Assembly (NCBI GenBank): GCA_021234155.1
Contig: JAJEKV010000143.1
Coordinates: 1,383,358-1,447,357 of the forward strand
Length of the DNA: 64,000 nucleotides
Origin: Isoetes taiwanensis
Lineage: Eukaryota > Streptophyta > Lycopodiopsida > Isoetales > Isoetaceae
Direction: 5' to 3'
The notes beneath the pieces are model-generated. The model did not search any database, had not been told where the DNA came from, and saw only the letters and a list, made by a program, of their open reading frames with translations. A program made the translations under genes and the position numbers. Below are positions 11,591-23,540 of the stretch, in pieces (the first letter of the stretch is position 1; each line of letters starts with the position of its first letter).

Positions 11591-11924
11591 GCATTATATA
11601 TGTTCAGAAAAATACATCTTCTAGATAATGGTGAGGGTTCTTTAGTTAATGTCTAATATCTAGGAGATGGCATGAGGGTTCATCTAGAAATTTTGGTGGG
11701 ATCTAGGTGCGATATAAGCTAAGGTCTAGCATAATACAACCTGATTGTCGACAGAACAAGGTCTTGATACAGAAGATGTATAGTAGAAAAACTTTATATT
11801 ATCATATTTTGAGCTTTATGCAAGTTGATCGTTGTTGGAGTAAAATTCACATGGTTCAGGCACCACTGACAATATTGACAATAACAAGCCGTAAAAAACT
11901 TCTTGTAATATATTGATATTATAT
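11591..11924. other. No supported gene
   Basis: AT-rich spacer between LTR and tandem array. One short ORF (11707-11916), not recognised. Confidence 0.5.
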
Positions 11925-13679
11925 GGTAGGTAACCGGCAGGATTGAAGGGTTTCCGGCCGGCTACCAAATGTAAACTGGTAGGCCATTAATTCCGTTGAT
12001 GTGGCAGAACTTTAATTTTTTTTTCCTCTGTAACTTTTCCTCTCTTCCTCCTCTGCAATGGACGATGTCGGAGGTTTTGGCGATGGCGATCTCGTAATTT
12101 GTTGAGGCGCTGCATCCGATTTTAGATTTGAGAGGTTATGCTCTATGGCGGGCATTGTTTTTGTGGATTTTTATGGCTATTTGTATTGTTTTATAATAAT
12201 CTTGTTCATTTTTTGTAGAATCTGACATCGGGACAAGTTTTCTTGAAGGTTTTCGAGGTTCTTGGCGAGTTTGGAGTTTGGAATTGATGGATTTACGAGT
12301 TCAGAGATCATTGTGAGGTCTTTGACGAGAAGGGTTCTTGTCGAGTTTGGAAGTCTGAGCTGGTGCATTTATGACTACTTGTCGAGTTTGGAAATGTGAA
12401 ATTGCATTTACGAGTTTTTGCCAAGTTTGGATGTTCTTGGCGATTTTGGAGATTCTTGCCAAGTTTGGAGATCTGAACTTGCTACATTTATGAATCAGCT
12501 CCTACATTTACTGATACTGTGTTTGCCAAATTTGCTACTGTTTCAGAAACTGCGTTTTTGAAATTTCCAAATACGTTTTAGGTTTTAAAACTATGCAAGT
12601 ATTTTTACATTGTGCAAGTAATTTTGCAGGCATTGCAATGTTTGTAATTTTGTATCCATTGAATCTGACAGAACAAGTTTAAGACTTTACTACTAGGTTT
12701 AGAATTTGTCTATGTAAGAGTAAGAGTTTATCAGTTTCAAAATTTGTGCTAGTTTATCAGTTCCAAAATTTTCAGTTAAACAATTATATAATGAGGAAAT
12801 CTGATGAGGAATTTTAATGAAGGTGCTCTAAGCGGCACCGCCAAGAAGTTGGAAACCAAAAAATTATCTGAAATAAACTAACACCAAAAAATCCAAAAAT
12901 TTTAATGAACTGGCAGTTTACTTTTGCCACAAACTTTCTCTGGTAGAATTTTATTGGAATCAATTAGTATCTATAATCTTTTACCTTTTCAAGGATGTGT
13001 CACTTCACTTTTCATTCTTTTGCAGTGCTAAGTAACCGGCCGGATTGAGGCGTTTTCGGCTGGTAAACCGGCAGACGGCGGATTGATGGGTTTCCGACTG
13101 GTAAACCGGCAGGCGAAAACCCCGAAATCCAGCCGATTATGAAACGTAATAAACCGGTAGGTTATTAAAATTCCGTTGATGTGGCGAAACTTTAAATTTT
13201 TTTTTCCTCTGTAATTTTTTCCCCCTTTCCTCCTCTGCAATGGACGATGCCAGAGGTTTTGGCGATGGCGATCTCGTAGTTTGTTGAGGTGCTGCATCTA
13301 ATTTTAGGTTTGAGGGGTTATGCTCTATGGCGGACGTTGTTTTTGTAAATTTTTACAGCTATTTGTATTCTTTTGTAATAATCTTGTTCATTTTTTGTAG
13401 GTTCTGACATCACGACAAGTTTCCTTGAAGATTTTTGAGGTTCTTGGCGAGTTTAAATTTTGGAGTTTATGGATTTATGAGTTCAGAGTCATTTTGAGGT
13501 TCTTGACGAGATTTTTTGAAGTTCTTGGTGAGTTTAGAGATTTGGGCTGGTGCATTTACGACTTTTTGTCGAGTTTGTAGATGAGAACTTGCATTTACGA
13601 GTTGTTAACGAGTTTGTGTGTTCTTGGCGAGTTTGGAGGTTCTTGCCGAGTTTGGAGGTCTGAGCTTGCTGCATTTATG

Positions 13680-13797
13680 TGCTAGGTAACCGGCCGGATT
13701 GAGGGGTTTCCGGCCGATAAATCGGCAGGCGGCGCGAGCGGCGCCGCGGCCTGCCAGTTTACCAGCCGGAAACTCCGAAATCCGGCCGGCTACCAAA
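13680..13797. mobile_element. GC-rich fold-back (MITE-like) element, best copy
   Basis: Begins GGTAACCGGCCGGATT and ends AATCCGGCCGGCTACC. Inner arms are also complementary (TTTCCGGCCGATAAATCGGC against CCAGTTTACCAGCCGGAAA), leaving a loop rich in GCGCC. About 115 bp. Related heads occur at about 11926-11967 (internally deleted), 13029-13142 and 15112-15242. Confidence 0.75.
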
Positions 13798-13805
13798 CGT
13801 AAACC

Positions 13806-14578
13806 GGCGTTTGGTCCAAATTCCGGTCTTGTCTTTCTGGGTTGATTCTGAGGTTTTTGTGCGGATTCTTGCAAGCAGGGAGGGTTTGAGGGATGGCAAG
13901 GTTTCTTAGGATTGCCCCTGTTTCTTATGGATTTGAAGAACAAATCTCCTGTTCCCCAGTTTGCGGATCCTGCAACTCTATCTGGCAGGCCGACTCAGAT
14001 TGGGGATGCTGCCAGAATGGCTAGATCTGCCGGAAAGGGCCGTAGACGGGCATGTCGATCTGTCGAAATCAGTATAGAAGAAGATGGAGCTGGGATTCCG
14101 CATAGGAAGTATACTATCTGTGCAGGCTTCGAATGGTATGATATGCATTTTCTCTACGCAAACAGGGGAACAGACTCAGATTGCTGGCCGACTCAGATTG
14201 GGGAAGCTATGGAAGCCCTTGTTATGGAAGCTGGAAGCTATGGAAGCCCCTGTTTATGGAAGCTATGGAAGCCCCTTATGGAAGCCCCCGCTACGCATCT
14301 CTCCATACTTACGTTTCTACCCCTCGCTCTATCTCGCTATGTCGCCGTGAATCTCGATGTCGATGAAGCTCACGGCGGCGAAGTTCTCGACGGAGCTATG
14401 ATCGTCAGCCGCAAAAGGGATACTGGCGCTATGATCGTCGCCCGGCTATGATCGCCGCTGCAAGGGCTATGATCGTTGCGCAAAGGGATATGGCGGCGCA
14501 AGCAAGCGTCACCGTAGCCATAAACCAAAATCACCCAAATAAACAAATAGAGAATATTCCAGGAATTTGGACCAAACG
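13806..14578. mobile_element. ~0.77-kb TIR element inserted in tandem unit 2
   Basis: Ends are perfect 16-bp inverted repeats (GTTTGGTCCAAATTCC and its complement). The pairing extends outward through the flanks (CGTAAAC(C/T)G). The interior has a 179-aa ORF (13912-14451) without a recognised domain, and minisatellites based on GCTATGGAAGCCCCT (about 14205-14290) and GCTATGATCGTCGCC (about 14393-14480). A possible 3-bp GGC duplication would suit a Harbinger/Tourist-type element, but this is inference. Confidence 0.6.
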
Positions 14579-16276
14579 GCAGTTTACGAGATTTGAGCTC
14601 CTACATCATTTACTGATACTGTGTTTGCCAAGTTTATATTACTGTTTCAGAAACTGTGTTTTTGAAATTTCCAAACATGTTTTAGGTTTTGCAACTATGC
14701 AAGTGTTTTTATACTGTGCAAGTAATGTTATAGCCATTGCAATGTTTGTAATTTTGTATCCTTTGAATCTGACAGAACAAGTTTAAGACTTTACAATCAG
14801 TTTTAGAATTTGTCTCTGTAAGAGTTTACCAGTTTCAGAATTTGTGCTAGTTTACCTGTTCCAGAATTTTCAGCTAAACAATTACATAATGAGGAAACAT
14901 GATGAGGAATTCTAATGGCAGTGCTCTAAGCGGGAAACCAAAAAATTACCTGAAGTAAACAAACACTAAAAAAATCCAGGAATTTTAATGAACTAGCAGT
15001 TTACTTTTGCAACAAACTTTCTATGGTAGAATTTTATTGGAATCAATGAGTATCTATAATGTTTTACCTTTTCAAGGACGTGTCGCTTCACTTTCTTCTT
15101 TTGAAATGCTAGGTAACCGACCGAATTGAGGGGTTTCCGGCTAGTAAACCGGCAAGTGGCGCCACCACGAGTGGCGTTAGCTGCGAGCGGCACCGCCACC
15201 CACCGGTTTACTGATCAGAAACCCCGAAATTCGGCTAGCTACCAAACATAAACTAGCAGGTCATTAAAGTTTTGTTGACATCGCGGAACTTTAATTTTTT
15301 TTCCTCTGTAATTTTTTCCCCCTTTTTTCCTCTGCAATGGACGATGCCGGAGGTTTTGGCAATGGCGATCTCGTGGTTTGTTGAGGCGCTGCATCCGATT
15401 TGAGTTTTGAAGGGTTATGCTCTATGACGGGCATTGTTTTTGTGGATTTTTTATGGCTATTTATATTGTTTTGTAATAATCTTGTTCATTTTTTGTAGGT
15501 TCTGACATCAAGACAAGTCTTTTTGAAGACTTTCGAGGTTCTTGGTGAGTTTTAGTTTGGATTTGATGGATTTATGAGTTTAGAGGTCATTTTGAGGTTC
15601 TTGACGAGATTTTTTGAGGTTTTTTGAGGTTCTTGACGAGTTTGGAGGTTTGAGCTGGTGCATTTACAACTTCTTGTCGAGTTTGGAGATGTGAACTTGC
15701 ATTTACAAGTTTTTGCCGAGTTTGGATGTCCTTGGCGAGCTTGGAGGTCTGAGCTTGCTGCACATATGAGGTCTGAGCTCCTACATTTACTGATACTGTA
15801 CTGTTTCAGGAACTGTGTTTTTGAAAATTTCAAACATATTTTAGGTTTTGAAACTATGCAAGTGTTTTTACAATGTGCAAGTAATTTTGCAGAATGTTTG
15901 TAATTTTGTGTCCATTGAATCTAACATAACAAGAATAAGACTTTACTACCAGTTTCAGAATTTGTCTACGTAAGAGTGTGAGTTTACCAGTTTCAGAATA
16001 TGTGCTAGTTTATCAATTCCAGAATTTTCAGTTAAACAATTATATAATGAGGAAATATGATGAGGAATTTTAATGGCAGTGCTCTAAGCGTCGCCACCAA
16101 GAAGCTGGAAAGCAAAAAATTACCTGAAATAAACACACTAAAAAATCCAAGAATTTTAATGAACTGCCGGTTTACTTTTGCCACAAACTTTCTATGGTAG
16201 AATTTTATTGGAATCAATGAGTATCTATAATGTTTTACCTTTTCAAGGATGTGTCACTTCACTTTTCTTCTTTTGA

Positions 16277-17052
16277 ATGAAGGACATTTGTCGGAAACAA
16301 GCCAGAATTCTTCTGATTATGTGATTGTGGCCAATTTTCAATCCCGTGTGATGGCAAAAGTACATACCAAATGAAGCATAGTAAACGCATACTAAAATAA
16401 CGAGCTAGATATGACATATAAAATTGTGAAGTTTCTATATCAATGTTATGAAACTCTTCTACACTCCGTCTAAAAAAATGCCTTATACTAAGCGCAGTTT
16501 ATCCATATGCGGTCTATCAAATTATTTTCTCAATCCTAATTGTATATAACAATCCGTTGTGGCAATTTTTAACTATATAGAAGAATCCATTCTAATGATC
16601 ATGTCCATGTTATTCAAATGGCGACCATCAATATTAGCACCTACAATCTATTGTGACGATCCTAACTATATGGAAGAATCCGTTCTCAAAATGGCTGCAA
16701 CCATCCATGCATTAGCACCTTGTTTTATATTTGTGCAAATGTGTTCGACTATGCAACATTTTGAGCAATATTCTTCTACCTAGACAGATACTAACAAGTA
16801 TTGCTGACTATTAGGACGAGGAAAATAATTGAATACCCACAAGGCTACGGATTCAAGCAAGGGCTTACAAATTTTTAGAGTTAAATATTAAGGGTTTTTA
16901 TCATCATGCCATACAAAATGGAACAAGGTGTGGACTTTCTTGTAAGTCATAATTTAGACTGTATATCATCACCATAAAATGGATTATTACTACAAGCTGA
17001 AATATAGACATGTGCATAGATGTGTTAACATTGGATGTACACTACGTCCCAC
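16277..17052. other. Intergenic, 3' of LOX-A
   Basis: AT-rich. Contains the LOX-A 3' flank, with no clear canonical AATAAA on the minus strand. No gene supported. Confidence 0.5.
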
Positions 17053-20000
17053 TTATATAGAAATACTAGTGGGAACTCCTCTACCAGTGAGGCCATGTTC
17101 TGAAGAAGGATAGAGAAGAGTGTAGGGAACCTTTACAGGTCCTAGTCTGTTCAAATTTTTACTATCATTGTTTTTCTCCACCATGATGTTCTCCATGTCT
17201 TTAACTCTCTTCCCAAATTCATTGAAAGCTTCAAGGACCTTTGTATTACTAGTCCAGTTCTCCCACAAAGGCTGTCCAAGGTATACCTCCTCCACCGCAT
17301 GAGTAGACAAAATTTCTATGATGGTCATCCCAATTGCTGACTCAATCTTAGTGGTCACAGATGACAAGAAATATCTCTCAGGATCCCTAAGGAGTTCTTC
17401 ATGTTCCTTCGATCCCATTTCTGGAATGAGCTTATGGGTCCTCGTTGGATGATTTGGCGGGTATCCCTCATATGGGTATTGACCAAAGTTCACTGCTGCG
17501 TGATGTGCCGAGGCCAGCCAAATGATCGTTGTTAGAGTTTCACACAAGTTTTCTATATTGTTCAGTACTGGCCACCATGGTTCATCTTTCTTATCTGCAT
17601 GTCCAATTGTCCTTACTTCTGTCCACCATCTTTGCAACTCCTCGTCTGCTGAAACTGCCTTGTCATACTTATAAAATATAGCAACGTACTCCTCCACCCA
17701 TTGCTTTAGTGCACTCCAAACTTCTAGCCCATCCACTGCATAAGGATAATCCTCAATTGCTAGTTTGAGCCCATGTTTTGCTGTGTCATCATATTCTGCA
17801 ATACCTCTAAAGTACATTCAAAATATAAATGTCAGCCCTTTTGTAATTTTATTTAAAGTTCAAAATAATGTAGAAAAGTAGTGTTGGTTAATACCGCTTG
17901 ACAAGGTCAGCAGGTAAACCTTGCTCATCAAACCGCCATAGCTTGTCATAAATAACTGCGCTAACTTCAAGGGCATATCTACCTGGTGTAACAGTTTTCT
18001 CGACAATACCACCTGCATTGATAAGAATAGCTCTAGCTTTGGCATTGATGGCCATAGTATTCTTGAAATGAGGCAACAATAGAAGATTGATAGGATGAAG
18101 GGCACTCAGTTGTCTATGAGCTGCAATTATGATGGGCTCCATGCATGCATGAGTTCTAAGCCTGCAAGAAGTAACGTAGAGAGGTCAGTTATGCTAAACC
18201 AGAGATATAATGAACTTGACTCACTTACCAATGTGAAATGAGTTGGTGTATTCCTGAATCGTTAGTTGCAACATAAGCCTTGGCAAGCTCCCACAACCAA
18301 TCCCTTTGTCCAGATTTGGGAGGCACAAAGACTCTATGAATGGCTTGTCTAGGTGTTTCCGATGGAGGTAAAACTAATTCAATGGCAATTGGTTTCAATA
18401 TACCCCGTTTGGTTAAAAAGAAGAGGGCCCTTGATGCATAGGCTGTGGTATCTTCCAACTTGTTAAACTTACTCAAATAAGGAAGGAATATGTCATGATA
18501 ATCAAGTACAAACAGTCTTTTTTCTTTTACAGCCTGCAAATTTAGCATTATCAGCCTATGTAACTGTTGACCGTCAAAAAAATCAGATTATAAGAATACA
18601 AAAATAAAAAAGTACCTGTTGGGGTGTATATCCTTCTAATTGATCTTTAATGTGCTCAGCAGTAATAGAGGATGTTTGTGATCCATAAACATTTGGGTCA
18701 AGGTTACTTCGAGGGGGAAACTCCTGTAGTATAAAAGTAGAGCTTTATTACAATTTCTGGATGGGAATTAAGAGTTGTTTGGTTACCTTAAGAAGTTCAA
18801 TGACTATGGGGTTCAGACCTGCAAGCCTTTGACGGGCGAACTCTATGTCAGACATCCATGCCATGTCGTCCGCTGCATTTGCATCATTCAAATACTCAAG
18901 ACTGACAAACACAAGTACATGCAATGATACTGAAACCTACACATATATATATAGTCAAGACAACCCTACATATATACACATATGGATGTGCGCCTATGTA
19001 CATGTACACACACAAGAACAACTACTAACCTTGGATTACTTGAGGTTTAGGGAACTGGATCAAGCTAGGATCATCTTTCTGTTTAGAAGTAAGTTCGCTT
19101 ATGAGAGTGAAAGGGTTATTCTTGGTAACATCGGCAAGATTAATCCCATTCTTATAGAAGTCCTTTACATCGGCAAACGATTTGAACTGGTCATTTCCTG
19201 CGAACAGCACCTGCACTGCAGGAACTACATTATGCGCTATTGACTTCAGAGCTCTGCCCAGAAAACTTGAGTTCTTCACCCGGTTAAATACTTCATCTCT
19301 TGGCACATATGGATCCAGAATCAAAGCCAATGGCAAGTCAATGGGTTTTTCTGCTGTTGGATCTGCTCAGAAAAGTAACTCGGAAAATTGGGCTTTGTTT
19401 TTTGAAAATGAAAATTTGGTATGTTGGGGTGTGATGGTTACCTCGTTTAGTCGAGGCACGGCCAGTCCGGCACCGACGTGGGTATGGCAGAGCCGGCCCT
19501 CCCAATGTGGGCCTCTGAAACGCTTCACCATCGTCTGGTTTGCCAAGGTCATTGTAGGTGTCATAATCATAGATCCGATCCCATTCTTGGCGTTCCCCAG
19601 TGCCATTTCCTCGCAGATTTGCAAGCTCATTTTCCCTTAGCTTCACTAAGCCTGCAGGAGTCTCTGAAGGCAAATAAACCTGCGCATGTATAACAAAATT
19701 ACTTTCGAACTCTGTTTCAGTCCTTCAAACTAAATTTAACTACCAGATAGGGAAAAAGAACAGTAACTACTTGATATTAAACAGAACTCAGTCAGTTTTG
19801 TTCTCCGTCATCAGAAATGAACGTAAGAATTCACAATCACAACATGTAGGCATCTCCGACAGTAGACTTGTTTTTGCCCTAAATTCTTTCCAGTCAAAAG
19901 CAGCCTTGACTTTACTATTTTGGCCTGAGCATATTCTTTTTTTCGCACTTATTTCGTTCATCCATGAAATATAAAACGAAAGACTAATTATTACCTTATT

Positions 20001-20629
20001 AGAGAAGAAGACTCGGTCTGCATTGTATTTCTTGTAGTTATATACCCATGAATGGCAAGGAAAGAAGACAATGCTCTTATCCTCCATCTCAAGGGTAAGA
20101 GATTCAAGGTAGAATTCGTTATGATGGGCATTTCGTACCAGCACTGCACCAGGGGTTCCAAAGTCCTTGCGAACTGGGAAGTCAACTTTGTACTGGATAG
20201 CTCCATCTAGAAGCTTATCCTTAGATGTAAACCAACCCTTGACAGGGATGTGATCCGTCTTTTTACCATCTCCTGTGGCTGCTCACGACCAACAAATGTT
20301 AGAAACGGGTTGAGGATGTTAAGTAGACTATTATTAATGTATTATAAAACACAACTCTATTACTACTTTGTATTTATTTCATGATAGTTAGCTCAAATGT
20401 CTTCATCATAAAGGTTATAATGGGAACCATGAATGGAATACCAACCTGGGTCAAGATTTTCACTAACGAGTTGCATGGTGACCACCTTGCCAAGAAGATC
20501 AAGGGTATCATCCTCAATGTCTGCTTTAGCATCGATTACATCAAGCAAATTTTTCTTATACACAACAATTGTTCCCTCGAGGGTCATTGTTTGATCTAGA
20601 TCTATCGCCATCCCAATGCTTGAATTCAT
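17053..20629 (-). CDS. Lipoxygenase A, 9 exons, 852 aa, 9-LOX-type motif
   Basis: Linoleate/linolenate dioxygenase. Exons (minus strand): 20629-20446, 20278-19995, 19679-19442, 19362-19030, 18872-18787, 18723-18616, 18533-18229, 18161-17895, 17806-17053. All introns are GT-AG and the phases close to 853 codons including the stop. The ATG chosen at 20629 is the first in frame after a non-ATG stretch; ATG at 20611 is an alternative. PLAT domain is about residues 12-160. Iron ligands: His512 and His517 (SHWLRTH), His704 and Asn708 ([10 protein letters not shown]), and C-terminal Ile852 (SISI). The His-rich block HRQLSALHP is intact. The regiospecificity pair is Thr569-Val570 (VEKTVTP), which in characterised plant enzymes goes with 9-lipoxygenation. 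There is no N-terminal extension before the PLAT domain, so a cytosolic location is likely. RRCRTGR replaces the usual RRGRTGR; the same change is in LOX-B. Confidence 0.95.
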
Positions 20630-20680
20630 AGTAGTACGCCGCACAATATGTGTTTGATGATGAGAGCCAAATCATGGAGC

Positions 20681-20690
20681 CCTTTAAATA
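20681..20690 (-). promoter_or_regulatory. TATA-like box of LOX-A
   Basis: TATTTAAAGG on the minus strand, about 55 bp upstream of the ATG at 20629. Position and sequence suit a core promoter with a short leader. Confidence 0.45.
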
Positions 20691-22043
20691 GAACGTGCTG
20701 CAATGGCGGTCCCAATCTTGGAGAGGAGATAGGAAGGCCCTCGCGTGGCGAAGAGTGTAGGATTGTAGCATCATGGACGAGTTGCTATTCCCTTCCTATA
20801 TGGATAATGTAGACATGTAATGTCATGTGTTTGATTTACTCTTCCCTTCCTTCGGGATACGCCCAATGTGAATTATACCTTAGAAAGAATATGCATACAT
20901 GCGAGAGCGCTGTAAATATTGTCCAGTATTGTGTTTAAACCACGACATATCCATGGTATATCTATGACTGCCAAAGAAGCGCGAAAAATACAAAGATTTT
21001 TTTTCGCCCACATGGTTTATTTTTTTTTTATTGCGTGGGTCAAATACGCACGAAATGCTATTCCTAATTCACACTTCTCTTCTTCCGACACGTGTGAAAT
21101 GCCATCTTTGACTCAAAGACAAATGATTGGCAACTAGGGAAGATGTCTGATTTGTACTTCCTTCTTCTTAAGGTATATGCACACGTGCGTATTATTGGCA
21201 TGTTAGACTTTTTACACGCGCAAATCCTATCTAAAAAGCATATATGTTCAATATCCTTTGCACGTAAAAAGCACTAAGGTGCAATTTAATCGCGTCCTCC
21301 TATCATATCATGCCACGTGGCACTTTTCTTTTCCAAGAATGTTAACAGGCGAAAAAAACAAAGAGGTCAAATAAAAAACAAAGAGGCCAAATTATTACAA
21401 TATTCACTCGGCATTCTGTTGCCTTTACCTCGCATTCAACGATTCTACCCAACATTCACAGATTCTACCTAGCATGGCTTGCACCTAAGTGTTTTCCATG
21501 TTGCAAAAATAGCGATTTACTTGCCATTCCTGGGATGTCAATAGCGCTTCGCACTTCTGCATCGCCCTGTTTCCTTCCCAGAAATGAGAAGCGCGGAACC
21601 CTGTTGACATCCCAAGAATAGCAAGTAAATTGCCATTCCTATATACATAAACTTTTTAAATAACTAAGAGTATTGGTTGGATGGGCACACCAGCATAATA
21701 TCTTCTCCCCATTTGATGAGCGGCACCACTGATTCCTCTTGTTCGATTCCTTTGTTTCCCACAAACATCTTAACCCAGCAACATCACATTGTTGCAATCG
21801 AATGTAGAAGTGAGAGAAAATAACTAGGATATGGTAGATGAGATGGAAGGCGGCCGTGAGAGAGGTGCTCCTGAAGATGGCGATTAGGTTTCTCAGCATA
21901 ACTCCTGCATCCGGACTCCGTTTTCAGCGTTCTTTAGTACCCATTTGGAGGGCTTTCCATCAATATCATTTTTTATAGGGTTCACTTTCAATTTGGAGGC
22001 TGAAATTGGTCTGTTTAATTTCGGCCCTTTTATGTGAGATGGG
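20691..22043. other. LOX-A upstream region
   Basis: No gene supported. Contains a long hairpin (listed separately) and, near 21359-21391, a short repeat of AACAAAGAGG(T/C)CAAAT. 21639-21899 is an unrecognised short minus-strand ORF. Confidence 0.5.
21511..21635. repeat. 125-nt imperfect hairpin
   Basis: 21511-21545 (GCGATTTACTTGCCATTCC, GGGATGTCAATAG) pairs with 21601-21635 (CTGTTGACATCCC, AGCAAGTAAATTGCC). An inner pair, GCGCTTCGCACTTCTG with CAGAAATGAGAAGCGC, extends the stem. The loop is ~20 nt around CATCGCCCTG. Size and shape fit either a small MITE or a miRNA-like precursor; sequence alone does not decide. Confidence 0.6.
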
Positions 22044-23400
22044 ATGGAAAGCCAAAGAAGCATCAAAGCAGGCCATGAATCAAAAGAAGGTTGTTTCAGT
22101 TTGTCGGCGCATGATTCATCACAAATTACACAGGAAGATATGGTAATTGCTCCAATTATTCAGTTGCCTGGTGCTTTTGAAGCCATGCAAAAGATTTTTC
22201 AGCGTGCTCATCTTGACGGAAGCAGACAAATTGAGGTAAGCAATTCAATAGCAAATACATCTCCTTCGATTAGGAAGGATCCTATAATTCTTCAAGAAGG
22301 GGGCTTTCCCCCTTTGCAATACTGGTAACTTTTTTCAGTCAAATGTGGTCTCTACTTTTAACATAGCTCCTCAAGCTTCAGCTAGTCCTGGTGCTTGGCA
22401 GTCATCTGACTCCATATCAAGAGTTTTATTTCATCGATTTAGTGATTGGCTATGTAAGGATGTAATTGAGGCCTCTAAAAAGGCTCGGGTCTTGGCAACT
22501 TTGCAGGTTTTGTCTGAAAGAATGCTTCTGCTAAAAAGTATGTACCCTTGAGTTGATTGTCAATCTTAAGAATATGGAGTTGACTAAATGCATCATGAAA
22601 TCATACCAGAGGATGGCGAGGGTGATCAGGTCTTATAGCTCCTACCCTACAAGCAGCAACTACTCCATCAAAATGTACATGCACGAAATTTTTCAAAATG
22701 CAGAGTCTCATTTAGATCTGAGAGAGCCCCTGTCTTTGTCTCTACAATCCTTATGATACGCAGATTTAGAGCTTTGATATCTAAGCTATGATCTTGCTCA
22801 TCTCTTTAATGTTGATGTTCCTGTTCCACTGTATCTTCTGGTGGTGGAGAAGTTTGCACTCACACCTCAGCTCCACGTCATTTTCTCATACAGTGTGTCG
22901 GAGAGTGCCTATTTCACACCTTGGCACACTGTAACTTGGTTAGAATATGCAGAAGAGTACGTTTTTCTGAATTCATAAGCTATAAGTATGGCAAGTGGCT
23001 GAGACTTGTGCAAATTGAAAATATATGGTAGATAGATGGATCACTTATATCACTTACAATATGATTATATCCTTATAACTAGTGGATGTCTGAAATATAC
23101 TAGTAATACAATGCATAACTCATATAAATTATAGCATATATGAGTCAGATTTTGCTTTGGCAGGTTGTGTACCTCTTCAAGGATGGTGGAGCAGTTGGTA
23201 GAGGCATTTAAAAGGAAACGAGGCAATGCCACTTCAAGGACATTCCTTCATTTTGTGGAGGCGAGATGAAGTACGTGATTTTAATGCACTAGATACGGGG
23301 CACAAGAGGCAGCGAGTCGAGGGGGCAGGGCACCAGAACCACTGACAGATTGTGAAATTTGGCATCTCTGTGACACCATCCTGGCATGAAATGGTTTCAT
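22044..23400 (+). other. Unrecognised exon-like ORFs upstream of the DUF7869 gene
   Basis: Several plus-strand ORFs with protein-like composition follow each other: 22044-22328, 22345-22551 (WLCKDVIEASKKARVLATLQ) and about 22763-22975 (DVPVPLYLLVVEKF, SYSVSESAYFTPWHTVTWLE). They may be exons of the same mobile gene as the DUF7869 piece downstream. I do not recognise a domain, and stops separate them. Confidence 0.3.
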
Positions 23401-23540
23401 GCCCTTCACTGGTCTGGACGATGCAGTATGTGACCAGCTCTTAGGTTTGAAGAGCATAGAAGTGCGGTCACATCGAGGGTCCTCCCCGGGCCTGACGTGA
23501 ACTTAGATGTCATGGTTGTCTGCAAGTTCCTAAGGCAGGC

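Larger units (their letters stand above)
11925..16276. repeat. Three ~1.1-kb tandem units with fold-back heads
   Basis: Unit 1 is 11925-13025. Unit 2 is 13026-13675 plus 14589-15105, split by inserted elements. Unit 3 is 15106-16276. Each unit has, in order: a GC-rich fold-back head, a TTTTTTTTCCTCTGTAA block, CTGCAATGGACGATG, an internal minisatellite built on TTCTTGGCGAGTTTGGAG (about 20-30 bp, several degenerate copies), TACATTTACTGATACTG, CTATGCAAGT, and CTTTTCAAGGA(C/T)GTGTC. No protein was recognised. It may be a short tandem satellite or a transposable-element tandem. Confidence 0.85.

Noticed and set aside
18845-20774. Genes on the plus strand opposite LOX-A
   Set aside because: All lie antisense to lipoxygenase exons or introns and lack domains; shadows of the real gene.
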